NCBI RefSeq assembly: GCF_014207845.1
Contig: NZ_JACHLC010000003.1
Span: forward strand, 186,001 to 250,000
DNA: 64,000 bases
Reading direction: 5' to 3'
Source: Chryseobacterium shigense
GTDB lineage: Bacteria > Bacteroidota > Bacteroidia > Flavobacteriales > Weeksellaceae
Shown here: one piece after another, positions 42,087 through 51,233 of the stretch
How positions within the stretch are numbered: position 1 is the stretch's first letter
How the letters are laid out: each line of letters starts with the position of its first letter
Position numbers and translations under genes: made by a program
The notes under the pieces: generated by a model
Seen by the model: only the letters and a program-made list of their open reading frames with translations
What the model was told of the DNA's origin: nothing
The model's database searches: none

Positions 42087-43033
42087 AAATAATCATGAAC
42101 AGAATAATTTTTATACTCAGCCTGACTTTATCATTGACATATCAGGCTAAAATAATGAATGACAGCCTTTATATTGGAAATGAAATCAGCAGAATGCTGG
42201 ATGATTGTGACGCATGTGGCTGTGCAGCCGGAAACGGCTCTTCAGGTTTTGAATCTTTATTGAATCCCCAGTTTATTGGTGTAAAGTATTTTGCCCAGCA
42301 TTATAAGGCCAAAGAAAACCTTTTTGTAAAAAATCTCACACAGGACCAGTATTTCAATACGCTTCAGGTTTGGGGTAAAATTCCTTTGACAAAGAAGCTC
42401 AGTATTTACGCCAGCCTGCCTTTCCATTTTCATGAGAAGAAAACAATGCGGGGGGATATCAATATTAACGGTATCGGAGATATGAATCTCATGGGAATAT
42501 ACAGGTTAATCAGTTCCGAAGATAATTTTCATCAGCTCAATGGCGGTTTTGGGGTAAAAATTCCCTTAGGTAAATTTGATGAAAAAGGAATCTCAGGTGT
42601 CAATCCAAGTTTTCAGCTGGGAACGGGAAGCTGGGACTATCAGGCTGCATTGAATTATAAATTTCAGAAAAATAAACTGGCAGTTCTGATTAATACAGAT
42701 TATACCGTGAAAACAGAGAACAAGAAACATTACCGCTTCGGAAATCAATGGAATTACGCAATGACAGGATTTTATCAGGTCGCAGGAAACGAAAAAACAA
42801 TTTTTTCTGCCAAAGCCGGACTTCAGGGTGAAGTTTATGATAAGAATAAACAGTTTGATGAAGTATTACCCAACACAGCCGGAAGCGCTTTGTATGGAAA
42901 GTTTGGTTTTGAGGCTTCTTATAAAAAATTCAGTTTGGGTGGGGAAGTAATGTTACCCACTTATTCCAATCTTGCAGGAGGAGATATTGAAGCGAAATCC
43001 CGGTTCAGTATTTTTATCAATTTTGGAATCTGA
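42083..43033 (+). CDS. Outer membrane barrel-like protein of the mbnPH locus
   Basis: 316 residues. Starts at the ATGA overlap with mbnH (a second ATG at 42095 is possible). Signal peptide (IIFILSLTLSLTYQA) followed by a striking DDCDACGCAAGNGSSGFESL motif near residue 45 with three Cys, a likely metal site. The rest is amphipathic beta strands (VWGKIPLTKKLSIYASLPFH, GVKIPLGKF) ending FSIFINFGI, typical of outer membrane barrels. Co-transcription with MbnP/MbnH suggests copper uptake or handling across the outer membrane. Family name uncertain. Confidence 0.75.
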   Translation: MKIIMNRIIFILSLTLSLTYQAKIMNDSLYIGNEISRMLDDCDACGCAAGNGSSGFESLLNPQFIGVKYFAQHYKAKENLFVKNLTQDQYFNTLQVWGKIPLTKKLSIYASLPFHFHEKKTMRGDININGIGDMNLMGIYRLISSEDNFHQLNGGFGVKIPLGKFDEKGISGVNPSFQLGTGSWDYQAALNYKFQKNKLAVLINTDYTVKTENKKHYRFGNQWNYAMTGFYQVAGNEKTIFSAKAGLQGEVYDKNKQFDEVLPNTAGSALYGKFGFEASYKKFSLGGEVMLPTYSNLAGGDIEAKSRFSIFINFGI

Positions 43034-43039
43034 CAGGAG

Positions 43040-43159
43040 TGGTGGCTTCGAGAGCCTCAGCCACCAAATATGGGTTATTCAATGTTCATTATTAATAGAA
43101 ATATTGTACTCTTAATTATAATTTCTAAAAACTGGTGGCCGAGGTTCTCGAAGCCACCA
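43040..43159. repeat. Inverted pair of REP-like hairpins (GGTGGCTTCGAGA type)
   Basis: Units at 43040-43066 and 43133-43159 are inverted copies identical at 25 of 27 positions. Each is itself a hairpin (TGGTGGC/GCCACCA, with an inner TTCGAGA/TCTCGAA part). They lie between the copper locus and the B12 riboswitch and can fold singly or pair across 66 bases. The sequence type recurs as REP-like elements in bacterial genomes as I recall. They may also act as a terminator-like barrier. Confidence 0.7.
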
Positions 43160-43248
43160 GTTTTAGTATATCACTCAACAAATCTGCTCTTTTCATAGTA
43201 TTGAGAATTAATTTATTATGCCGTGTATTGCATCTGTCAATAATTTTC

Positions 43249-43256
43249 TATCTTTG
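43249..43256 (+). promoter_or_regulatory. Bacteroidota promoter of the B12 uptake operon
   Basis: TATCTTTG, exact TAnnTTTG, with a TTG 18 bases upstream (43228-43230) as -33 element. Transcription would start at the beginning of the cobalamin riboswitch. Confidence 0.7.
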
Positions 43257-43262
43257 CCACAA

Positions 43263-43440
43263 TCTGGTGCGCTGTAAAAAGCACTTAAAAGGGAATCCGG
43301 TGAAAATCCGGAACAGACCCGCTGCTGTAAGCTCCACATCAAAGTTTTTGAAGATTATATCCACTGTTTTTTAATGGGAAGGATTTCAAAAACGGAGTAA
43401 GTCAGAAGACCTGCCGGAGGATGAACGTTTGATGCTTTCG
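43263..43440 (+). ncRNA. Cobalamin (adenosylcobalamin-type) riboswitch
   Basis: The leader has the conserved cobalamin aptamer elements in order: GGTGC near 43266, AAAAGGGAATCCGGTGAAAA followed by TCCGGAACAGACCCGCTGCT and GTAAG. The B12 box GTCAGAAGACCTGCC lies at 43401-43415. It lies directly upstream of a BtuB-like receptor operon, as expected for repression by B12. Limits are approximate. The downstream CAACAA.../TTGTTG inverted repeat around 43458-43500 may be part of the expression platform. Confidence 0.93.
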
Positions 43441-43548
43441 TGGAATAAAGCTTAGGACAACAATAACTTTGTGCAGTATCAGCTGTGCTTTGTTGTTGCT
43501 ACCTTATACCTATATCCATTAGCAGGCATCATTATTCCAAATGAGCTA

Positions 43549-45579
43549 ATGGTCGGAAAACTTACTGTTTCACGGTTTCAAAAAGGAGTTGTCATATTGT
43601 TTGTGATAACCTCACAACTTATATTCTCTCAATCCAGAGATACCATCCGGGAGAAAACCATTCTTCCGGTCCGGATTTACAAAAAAGACTTTAAAGAAAT
43701 TCTTCCTGCTCAGGTTCTTTCCGGGGAACAGCTCGAAAGACTGAACAGCCAGTCTGTTGCCGATGCTTTACGGTATTTTTCCGGAGTACAGATCAAAGAT
43801 TACGGCGGGATGGGCGGTTTGAAAACGGTCAATATCAGAAGCATGGGAAGCCAGCATGTGGGAGTGTTTTACGATGGAATTCAGCTTGGGAATGCCCAGA
43901 ATGGAGTAGTGGATCTTGGAAAATTCTCACTGGATGATATTGAGTCGGTTTCATTGTATAACGGTCAGAAAAGCGAAATTTTTCAGCCGGCAAAGGATTT
44001 CGGGTCCTCAGGATCTATTTATCTTCAGCCTAAAGTACCGGTTTTTAAAGAGGATCGGAAAACCAATTTAATAGTTAAACTTAAGCTCGGTTCCATTAGC
44101 TTATTCAACCCTTCATTTCGTTTAGAACAGAAGATTTCAGATAAAGTTTCAGCAAGTTTCAGCTCGGAATTTGTGCAGAGCGACGGCTTGTATAAGTATA
44201 AATATGAAAAAAAGAATTCAGATGGATCTGTTGCCAATGATACTATTGCCAGAAGATACGATTCTTATATCCGAGGCAAACGTTTTGAAGCTGCTTTTAA
44301 CGGGACCATTAATGACGGAAGCTGGAATGTACGCGGTTACGGGTATATTTCGGAACGGGGAATTCCTACAGCCATTGTAAACAATGACTTTGGCCCGAAA
44401 GGACAGCAAATGCTGGATGAAAACTATTTTGTGCAGGCCGGTTTCAGGAAAAAACTGTTTCCAAAATTTGAAACTCAGGTTAAAGCCAAATTTGCTTATG
44501 ATTATTCCAGATTCCTGGATACCGTTAATGTAGCTACAACCGTTTTGCCTATAGATAATTCTTATGTTCAGAGGGAACTTTATTTTTCTTCATCAAACAT
44601 TTACTCCATCAACAAAAACTGGGATGTGAGCGCAAGCTTTGATCTTCAGTATAATAATCTGGATGCGAGTTTGAGGGATTTCTCATATCCAACGCGGTAT
44701 ACTTCATTACTGGCTTTTGCAACAACTTATCAGTGGAACAGATTCAAATTTCTTGGAAGCGTTCTTGGAACTTTTGTTCATGAAAATGTAGAAAAAAATG
44801 CAAAATCGCCTGATAAAACGGAATGGACACCTTCTGCATTTCTCAGTTACCAGCCTTTTGAATCAAATAATTTTACAGTAAGAGCATTTTATAAAAGGAT
44901 TTTCAGGATGCCGACTTTCAACGACCTGTATTATACCATGATTGGAAATACCATGCTGAAGCCTGAATATACCAGCCAATATGATATAGGATTTACTTAT
45001 CAGAAACTTTATGACCATCATTTTTTTAAAGGAATTTATGCGAAAGTGGATGGTTATTATAACGAAGTAGAAAATAAGATCGTAGCCGTTCCTACAACCA
45101 ATTTATTCAGGTGGATGATGACAAATCTGGGTGATGTAAGGATTATAGGGGCAGATGTAAATATACAGGCTGAATTTGATTTAAATAAGATCAAATTAAG
45201 ACCTCTTGTAAGCTACACCTATCAGCGTGCCGGAGATTATACTGATAAAAAAGAGGATTATTACGGCGATCAGATTCCTTATGTGCCGTGGCATGCCGTG
45301 ACCTTTACCATGATGGCAGATTATAAGGACTGGAGCTTCAACTACAGTTTTATGTACACGGGAGAACGCTATGACGCACAGCTCAATAATATCAGGGCTA
45401 ATTATCTTCAGCCGTGGTATACCCATGATTTATCTGTTCAGAAGAAATTCAGCTGGCATTCTTATCAGTTCAAAGCCAGTTTTGAGGTGAATAATGTTCT
45501 CAATCAATATTATGACGTGGTAAGGAACTATCCTATGCCCGGAAGAAATTTTAAACTCATTGTAAGCTTTACATTATGA
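43549..45579 (+). CDS. btuB: BtuB-like TonB-dependent vitamin B12 receptor
   Basis: Outer membrane receptor importing cobalamin with TonB energy. I chose ATG 43549, which gives a sensible signal peptide (MVGKLTVSRFQKGVVILFVI ... FSQS); the frame is open back to a GTG at 43471, but that would lie in the riboswitch expression platform. The plug domain has LPAQVLSGEQLERLNSQSVA and NIRSMGSQHVGVFYDGIQLG, without the SusC-type signature. The barrel ends MPGRNFKLIVSFTL. Function is assigned from the cobalamin riboswitch and the BtuG-like gene that overlaps its stop codon (ATGA). About 676 residues. Confidence 0.9.
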   Translation: MVGKLTVSRFQKGVVILFVITSQLIFSQSRDTIREKTILPVRIYKKDFKEILPAQVLSGEQLERLNSQSVADALRYFSGVQIKDYGGMGGLKTVNIRSMGSQHVGVFYDGIQLGNAQNGVVDLGKFSLDDIESVSLYNGQKSEIFQPAKDFGSSGSIYLQPKVPVFKEDRKTNLIVKLKLGSISLFNPSFRLEQKISDKVSASFSSEFVQSDGLYKYKYEKKNSDGSVANDTIARRYDSYIRGKRFEAAFNGTINDGSWNVRGYGYISERGIPTAIVNNDFGPKGQQMLDENYFVQAGFRKKLFPKFETQVKAKFAYDYSRFLDTVNVATTVLPIDNSYVQRELYFSSSNIYSINKNWDVSASFDLQYNNLDASLRDFSYPTRYTSLLAFATTYQWNRFKFLGSVLGTFVHENVEKNAKSPDKTEWTPSAFLSYQPFESNNFTVRAFYKRIFRMPTFNDLYYTMIGNTMLKPEYTSQYDIGFTYQKLYDHHFFKGIYAKVDGYYNEVENKIVAVPTTNLFRWMMTNLGDVRIIGADVNIQAEFDLNKIKLRPLVSYTYQRAGDYTDKKEDYYGDQIPYVPWHAVTFTMMADYKDWSFNYSFMYTGERYDAQLNNIRANYLQPWYTHDLSVQKKFSWHSYQFKASFEVNNVLNQYYDVVRNYPMPGRNFKLIVSFTL

Positions 45580-46709
45580 AAAAACTAAACTTTTGCCTGC
45601 TGGCTTTTACCATTTTCTTCCTGTTCTCATGCCGGACGGATGATTATGTAGTCCCGTCTGAAAAAGATGAGGTAAGTACAGGTGAAGATACTCCCATTAA
45701 AGGTTTTTATCTTTTAAACGAAGGAAATATGGGCAGCAACAAATGTACACTGGACTATTTCGATTATGCTACAGGAACTTATCACAGGAACATTTATGCG
45801 GAGATCAACCCGGATGTGGTAAAAGAGCTGGGTGACGTGGGAAATGACATCATGATTTACGGAAGCAAAATGTATGTTGTCGTTAATGTTTCCAATAAAA
45901 TTGAGGTACTGGACGCTAAAACTGCAAAACGCATCAAGACGATACAGCTTCAAAATTGCCGGTATATGTCTTTTAAAGGCAAAAAAGTGTACGTAAGCAG
46001 TTACGCAGGCCCCGTTGAGCTGAACCCAAATTCTCCACCGGGAAAAGTAGTTGAAATCGACACGGCTTCTCTTGCCATAGAAAGACAGGTTGTGGTGGGG
46101 TACCAGCCTGAGGAAATGGAGATTATAGGCGATCAGCTTTTTGTTGCGAATTCCGGGGGGTATATGTTCCCGAATTATGACAGAACTGTTTCTGTTATTG
46201 ATCTCAACAGTTTTACACAGACAAAGAAAATTGATGTGGCTATCAATCTTCATCGTTTGCAGAAAGATAATTACGGTGATCTTTATGTGAGCTCAAGGGG
46301 AGATTATTACAATATCCCGTCAAGCCTGTTTCTTGTAGATGCGGTTACCGGAACTGTGAAAAAAGATTTCCATGTCGCAGTAAGCGGAATGACCATCGTG
46401 AATGACAAGTTGTATTACTACGGAAATGAATTCAATTATAATACACATACTTACGTAAAAACCTTCGGGATTATTGATGTAAAAACCGAGCAGGTCATTG
46501 CCACTAAAATTATTGATCAACAATATGCCGATGAAATAAAAGCCCCTTACGGAATTGCTGTAAACCCTTATACAGAAGACATCTATCTTACAGATGCCAG
46601 AAATTATGTGACTACCGGATATGTGTACTGTTTCGATAAAAACGGGAAATTCAAATGGAAAACCGAAGGCGGAAATATCCCCGCTCATTTTACCTTCTTA
46701 TATAAATAA
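45576..46709 (+). CDS. BtuG-like beta-propeller surface lipoprotein
   Basis: 377 residues with lipobox LFSC (Cys19) followed by RTDD. The mature protein is a YncE-like seven-bladed beta-propeller: repeats such as YLLNEGNMGSNKCTLDYFDY, EVLDAKTAKRIKTIQLQNCR, VFV-type NSGGYMFPNYDRTVSVIDL and GIAVNPYTEDIYLTDARNYV. In Bacteroides, BtuG proteins of this fold are surface lipoproteins that bind B12 with high affinity and sit on BtuB. The ATGA overlap with btuB and the riboswitch support the same role here. Residues for cobalamin contact were not checked. Confidence 0.82.
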   Translation: MKKLNFCLLAFTIFFLFSCRTDDYVVPSEKDEVSTGEDTPIKGFYLLNEGNMGSNKCTLDYFDYATGTYHRNIYAEINPDVVKELGDVGNDIMIYGSKMYVVVNVSNKIEVLDAKTAKRIKTIQLQNCRYMSFKGKKVYVSSYAGPVELNPNSPPGKVVEIDTASLAIERQVVVGYQPEEMEIIGDQLFVANSGGYMFPNYDRTVSVIDLNSFTQTKKIDVAINLHRLQKDNYGDLYVSSRGDYYNIPSSLFLVDAVTGTVKKDFHVAVSGMTIVNDKLYYYGNEFNYNTHTYVKTFGIIDVKTEQVIATKIIDQQYADEIKAPYGIAVNPYTEDIYLTDARNYVTTGYVYCFDKNGKFKWKTEGGNIPAHFTFLYK

Positions 46710-46718
46710 TCAGAAAAA

Positions 46719-47927
46719 ATGGAAAGAAAGACGATTCAAATTATAAAAACTGTGCTTTTCTCTTCAATTGTATTGGCAGTAACAGCCTGTAAAAGTGATA
46801 CTGAAGAAGTAGCGGAAGAAGTGACATTTCCTGCGGAAGTTCTTAAAGAAGCTTATACAATTGACAGATTAAAACTTTTAAATATAAATCCCAAAATTGA
46901 AGGACAGCTAACCTGGAGCATTAACGATTCCATCATTTCTGATCATCTTCAGCTGGACTTTGTAAGCGCTTATATAAAAACATATCCTTTAACCTTAAAG
47001 GTAGAACTGAAAGGAGCAGTGAAGACTTATCAGTCAAAGATTATTGTGAATAAAGAACAAACGCCTTACAGTAAATACATCGCCAATGTTTTCGAATTCC
47101 GTCCCGCTGCCGGGCAGTTCATCAACGAAGTTCCCGAGTATGTAACCGGAAATACTGAAGCGAATATGCTTCAAAAAGCAAAGGAGTCATTGGTTGGAGG
47201 AAATTCCACCATGATTACGTTGGGAGGTTTCGGGGGATATGTTTCTTTTGGTTTCGACCATACAATTCCAAACCTTGAAGGAAGGGATTTCAAAATCCTG
47301 GGAAATGCATTCTGGGGAAATAATTCCAGTACAGCCAGAACAGGATCATGTGAACCCGGAATTATCATGGTTGGCTACGACAAGAATAAAAATGGCAAAC
47401 CGGATGAAGACGAATGGTACGAAATTGCCGGCAGCGAATACTTTAAAAATTCAACTACAAAAAATTATAACATCACCTACTTCAAACCCAATGAAAATAA
47501 GCCCCCCGTTCCCGGAAGTGAGTTTTGGCAGACTGATGTGGAGTACATCAAATGGCAGGACAATTTTGGGAATTCTGGATTTAAAACTAAAAATACCTTC
47601 CATGCACAAAGCTATTATCCTCTATGGCTCCAGACTGCTTCTTACAGCCTGACCGGAACCAGACTTAAGGATAATTTTTACGACCAGAGCGGAACGGGGA
47701 CTTATTGGGTGGGAACATCCTATGATTATGGATACGCAGACAATGCACCCAACAATGATGAAGCCTCAAATATTGATATTTCCTGGGCAGTAGATCAAAA
47801 CGGAAAATATGTAAAACTTCCGGGTATCGATTTTATCAAGGTTTATACAGGAGTCAATCAGGAGGCCGGTTGGTTGGGAGAAATTTCTACCGAAGTGGCG
47901 GGAGCCTATGATCTGCATTTTAATTAA
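46719..47927 (+). CDS. Surface lipoprotein of the B12 operon
   Basis: 402 residues, lipobox VTAC (Cys24) then an acidic stretch. A central domain reads MITLGGFGGYVSFGFDHTIP, GRDFKILGNAFWGNNS, EPGIIMVGYDKNKNGKPDED, EWYEIAGSEY, a form I recall from Bacteroidota cell-surface proteins. DKNKNGKPDED looks like a calcium-binding loop. It is 9 bases after the propeller gene, inside the riboswitch operon. It may be a second B12 capture protein (analogous to BtuH) or a structural partner. The assignment of role is by context only. Confidence 0.72.
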   Translation: MERKTIQIIKTVLFSSIVLAVTACKSDTEEVAEEVTFPAEVLKEAYTIDRLKLLNINPKIEGQLTWSINDSIISDHLQLDFVSAYIKTYPLTLKVELKGAVKTYQSKIIVNKEQTPYSKYIANVFEFRPAAGQFINEVPEYVTGNTEANMLQKAKESLVGGNSTMITLGGFGGYVSFGFDHTIPNLEGRDFKILGNAFWGNNSSTARTGSCEPGIIMVGYDKNKNGKPDEDEWYEIAGSEYFKNSTTKNYNITYFKPNENKPPVPGSEFWQTDVEYIKWQDNFGNSGFKTKNTFHAQSYYPLWLQTASYSLTGTRLKDNFYDQSGTGTYWVGTSYDYGYADNAPNNDEASNIDISWAVDQNGKYVKLPGIDFIKVYTGVNQEAGWLGEISTEVAGAYDLHFN

Positions 47928-47959
47928 TAAAGACTACAAAATTTAATAAATAGTTTAAA

Positions 47960-50242
47960 ATGAAAAAGTTTTACCTTTTTACCGTACTGTTTCTGTTTAC
48001 GTTCTTTGCGAATGCACAGATAAAAGTACAGGGTGTGCCCCGCAATGATATTCCGGGCACAATCAGCAGCAATCAGCTGAATACAGCCGTAACCACCAAT
48101 ATCAGTTTTTCTGATATCCAGTATTGGGTGGGAAGCGGAACAAATGAAGCAGCTTTTGTTGTTCAGTGGAACGACAGTAAGAATCCTGATGCTCTTGTGT
48201 GGGGATTCAGATGGAATGGCAATGCAACCGGAGAAGATATGCTGAAGGCGATTGCCCAGGCAGATCACAGGTTTTTTACATTGCTTTATCCGGGAACCCA
48301 GTTCGGAACAGCAATCGGAGGATTAGGCTTTGACCTGAACGGACAGAATACCAATGCGCTTTACAAAAACGGAAATACTACATATCCTCTTTACCCTGTA
48401 AGTGGCATCGTCAATACAGCGGCTTATGATTTTGATGATTATACCGCAGCAGATGCCGGAGATCATTGGGGGTCGGGATGGTATAACAGCTACTGGTCTT
48501 ATTGGGTAAAAGATCCTACAGATGCCGATTTCGGATATTCCGGAGTGGGGGCTTCTTCCCGTGTGCTTCAGAACGGTTCATGGGATGTATGGAATTTTAA
48601 CCCGGGAATGAATTCTTTTCCGGTTTCTTCAACATTGACACCGGTTTCTTCTTACGTTGCTTCCACCAATTTTACGAATGGTTATTTTATGGTGAATGAA
48701 GAATGGTTCGGGCATACCAACGGATCGGTAAACTTTATTGACAATAACGGACAAGTTAATTACCGTGTTTACAGCAATGCGAATAATAATCATGCCTTTG
48801 GAGCAACAACCCAATACGGGACGATCTATGGTGATAAATTTTATTTTGTCTCCAAGCAGGCTGCAGATGGGGGAGATACTCAATATACTCCGGGTGGAAG
48901 ACTGGTTGTGGCAAATGCACAAACGATGCAGAAAATTGCCGGGTTTAATAATATCGGCGGTGGTGACGGAAGGTCTTTTGTAGGCGTTAATGAAAATAAA
49001 GGCTACATTGGAGCTTCTAACGGGATATTTGTATTTGATATCGCTAATTTACAGGTAGGAAACCTGATTGCCGGAACAGGCGGAGGTGGTCAGTATGCAG
49101 GGCAGATCGGGAACATGATCCGTTCTTCCAAATATGTGTTTGCTGTAAAGCAGTCTGCCGGAATTCTGGTTATAGATCCTGCTAATGATACCCTGATTAA
49201 TACTATACCCGGAGCTTTCCATTCTATTGTTCAGGCAAAAGACGGAAGTATCTGGGCGATCCAGGATCAGAAAGTGGTGAATATTCACCCGACAACTTTT
49301 GCTACAACTTCATATAATATTCCCACAACGAAATACCTGGGTTCATGGGGAGCCTGGAATGCCGGAAGCTTTTCAGCAAGCAGTAAGCAGAATGTTTTAT
49401 ACTGGATCAATTCCATTAACAGTTTCAGCTCCGGAACACAGATTGTGAAATTTGACGTAACAACAAAAACCTTTAATGAAAATTTTGCAGCAATTCCTGG
49501 GCAAACAGGAACTTATAAACAAATTCCTTACGGTGCCGGACTTCGTGTAAACCCCGTATCCGATGAACTGATCCTAAATACTACGGAAAGTGGTTTTGGT
49601 GCTCATTACCAGAAAAACTGGATTCATACTATAAATATCAGCGGAACTATTACAAACACGAAAATACTTAATGATTATTACTGGTTCCCGGCTTTGGCAG
49701 TATTCCCTGACAATACGCTACCGGCAGTAAGTAATACTTTCCCGTCACAGGTTAATGTGAATTCCACATCAACAATTGATCTGAAAACCATTGTTTCGGA
49801 TGAAGACAATCTTTCTTCTGCGATTGTAAAAACAGTTAAATCAAACTCAAATCCAGCAGCTGTTTCTGCAGTAATCAATGCTAATGATGAACTTGTTTTA
49901 ACTCCATTAGCTTCCGGAACCGCCGATATCAGGATCAGTTTTAATTCAAACGGAAAAGTAATTGAGAAAATACTCACCGTAAACAGTACTGCTTCTACTT
50001 TAGCTACTGCTGAAGTGAAGAAAATTGAGTTCAGTATCTATCCGAATCCGGTGACAGATATTCTTACCATTAAAACTCAGGAGAAAATCTTAAATGTTTC
50101 TGTTTATGATGCTTCAGGTAAGTTGGTAAATACACAGCTTAACAACAGTCAGATTAATGTAAGTACGCTTCCTAACGGAATGTATATTCTGAAGGCTGTA
50201 ACTGATAAAGGAGTATATCAACAGAAATTGATCAAGAAATAG
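47960..50242 (+). CDS. T9SS-exported DUF5074/beta-propeller-type protein of the B12 operon
   Basis: 760 residues. Signal peptide (MKKFYLFTVLFLFTFFANAQ). An N-terminal domain (about 40-200) contains IQYWVGSGTNEAAFVVQWND and LVWGFRWNGNATGEDMLKAI. A propeller-like middle follows (about 240-580; FVGVNENKGYIGASNGIFVF, AKDGSIWAIQDQKVVNIHPT), then an Ig-like segment. The end is a type-A T9SS sorting domain (FSIYPNPVTDILTIKTQ ... GMYILKA). It would be exported to the surface by the type IX system. The propeller resembles the BtuG-like protein upstream, suggesting a second, differently anchored B12-binding protein. Last gene of the operon, before a strong terminator. Confidence 0.8.
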   Translation: MKKFYLFTVLFLFTFFANAQIKVQGVPRNDIPGTISSNQLNTAVTTNISFSDIQYWVGSGTNEAAFVVQWNDSKNPDALVWGFRWNGNATGEDMLKAIAQADHRFFTLLYPGTQFGTAIGGLGFDLNGQNTNALYKNGNTTYPLYPVSGIVNTAAYDFDDYTAADAGDHWGSGWYNSYWSYWVKDPTDADFGYSGVGASSRVLQNGSWDVWNFNPGMNSFPVSSTLTPVSSYVASTNFTNGYFMVNEEWFGHTNGSVNFIDNNGQVNYRVYSNANNNHAFGATTQYGTIYGDKFYFVSKQAADGGDTQYTPGGRLVVANAQTMQKIAGFNNIGGGDGRSFVGVNENKGYIGASNGIFVFDIANLQVGNLIAGTGGGGQYAGQIGNMIRSSKYVFAVKQSAGILVIDPANDTLINTIPGAFHSIVQAKDGSIWAIQDQKVVNIHPTTFATTSYNIPTTKYLGSWGAWNAGSFSASSKQNVLYWINSINSFSSGTQIVKFDVTTKTFNENFAAIPGQTGTYKQIPYGAGLRVNPVSDELILNTTESGFGAHYQKNWIHTINISGTITNTKILNDYYWFPALAVFPDNTLPAVSNTFPSQVNVNSTSTIDLKTIVSDEDNLSSAIVKTVKSNSNPAAVSAVINANDELVLTPLASGTADIRISFNSNGKVIEKILTVNSTASTLATAEVKKIEFSIYPNPVTDILTIKTQEKILNVSVYDASGKLVNTQLNNSQINVSTLPNGMYILKAVTDKGVYQQKLIKK

Positions 50243-50269
50243 TTTTCACAGTCTATTTTATTTCAATGG

Positions 50270-50299
50270 ATCGGCGGCCCGAAGGGCCGCCGATTTTTT
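50270..50299 (+). terminator. Strong terminator of the B12 operon
   Basis: Perfect 11-bp GC-rich stem ATCGGCGGCCC/GGGCCGCCGAT with loop GAA and six T residues, 27 bases after the last stop. Confidence 0.95.
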
Positions 50300-50424
50300 A
50301 TAGGTTATTAATGTTTAACCATAGAAAATATCATATTGTTTTTTATTGAATGTGAATGACTGCGTTATATTCTACAATTCGAAAATACTTCTTAGTAAAT
50401 GTTTTGGGATATTAATTCTATGTT

Positions 50425-50547
50425 TTATTTCTTTCGTCCCTTAATGTTCGGCAAAAAGGCAGTTATAATCCCTATAAAAGCTGCAATAGCAAAAAGGCTT
50501 ACGTAACCCTGGCCTAATCTCTCCTGTATTTTGTGTGTTAGTTCCAA
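50425..50547 (-). pseudogene. Possible tail remnant of a membrane transporter
   Basis: A 40-codon minus-strand frame begins with TTG immediately after the stop of the azoreductase-like gene. It encodes a single hydrophobic helix with a basic end, VSLFAIAAFIGIITAFLP followed by NIKGRKK. This looks like the last transmembrane helix of an MFS-type transporter. No upstream body is present. Either a degraded transporter relic or a real tiny membrane protein translated by coupling. Confidence 0.35.
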
Positions 50548-51174
50548 TTAACTAATGGTACTGATGATCTGAAAAATTTCTTGTTTGGATTGTTCAAATA
50601 TTTCTCCTCCAAATTCTTCGTTATCCAGTGAAATTATAGTGACATCTTTAACGCCCATCATTCCGAAAATAAATTTCAGATAGGTAGTCTGGAAATTCAT
50701 GTGCCCGTTTTTTCCGTTTTCACCATAACCTGTATCGCCTCTGCTTGAAAGAATGAACAGTTTTTTGTTTTCAAGCAATCCGACATAATCTCCATCAGGT
50801 TTTCCGGAACGGAATTTCCATGTTTCATTAATCCTCATGATCTGATCTATATAGGCTTTTAATCCGCTGGGAATTGACCAGTTGTACATAGGTGTCCCAA
50901 TTACGTAAATATTATTTTCCTTCAGTTCTTTTACCAGTTCATTGCTAAGCTGTAATGCTTCCCGGTTTTCATCGTTCCGGTCTTCAGGTTTTGTAAAAGC
51001 TTCTGCAATCCATTTTTCATCAATAGGCTTAATGATTTCCATGCCTGTTTCCCTGAAGGTAAAATGATCATCAGGGTATTTACTCATCCAGTTGTCAACA
51101 AATAGTTGTGTTAATTTTCTGCTGTATGACCGTTTATCTCTGATGCTTGCATTGATAATAAGTAAGTTGTTCAT
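50548..51174 (-). CDS. NAD(P)H-dependent FMN oxidoreductase (azoreductase AzoR-like)
   Basis: 208-residue flavodoxin-fold enzyme. It begins LLIINASIRDKRSYSRKLTQ (FMN phosphate site), has GTPMYNWSIPSGLKAYIDQI (the azoreductase motif around residue 95-114) and LSSRGDTGYG (near 145). These enzymes reduce quinones, azo or nitro compounds with FMN and NAD(P)H. Divergent regulators are common for them; here a Crp-type regulator lies directly upstream on the same strand (59-base gap), so it may control this gene. Substrate unknown. Confidence 0.85.
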   Translation of the reverse strand: MNNLLIINASIRDKRSYSRKLTQLFVDNWMSKYPDDHFTFRETGMEIIKPIDEKWIAEAFTKPEDRNDENREALQLSNELVKELKENNIYVIGTPMYNWSIPSGLKAYIDQIMRINETWKFRSGKPDGDYVGLLENKKLFILSSRGDTGYGENGKNGHMNFQTTYLKFIFGMMGVKDVTIISLDNEEFGGEIFEQSKQEIFQIISTIS

Positions 51175-51233
51175 TTCTTTAAATTTAATAAATCAAAGAT
51201 CTGAACTTAAAAAATGAAGGATATTGACCTAGT

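Noticed and set aside
43135..43374. Plus-strand 79-codon frame
   Set aside because: It runs through one REP-like hairpin and the core of the cobalamin riboswitch; the RNA explains the conservation and no protein features are present.
43471..43548. Upstream extension of the BtuB-like receptor from GTG 43471
   Set aside because: It would place coding sequence in the riboswitch expression platform and put 26 atypical residues before a good signal peptide.
45714..46253. Minus-strand frame of 179 codons
   Set aside because: Shadow of the BtuG-like propeller gene with no domain, signal peptide or promoter.
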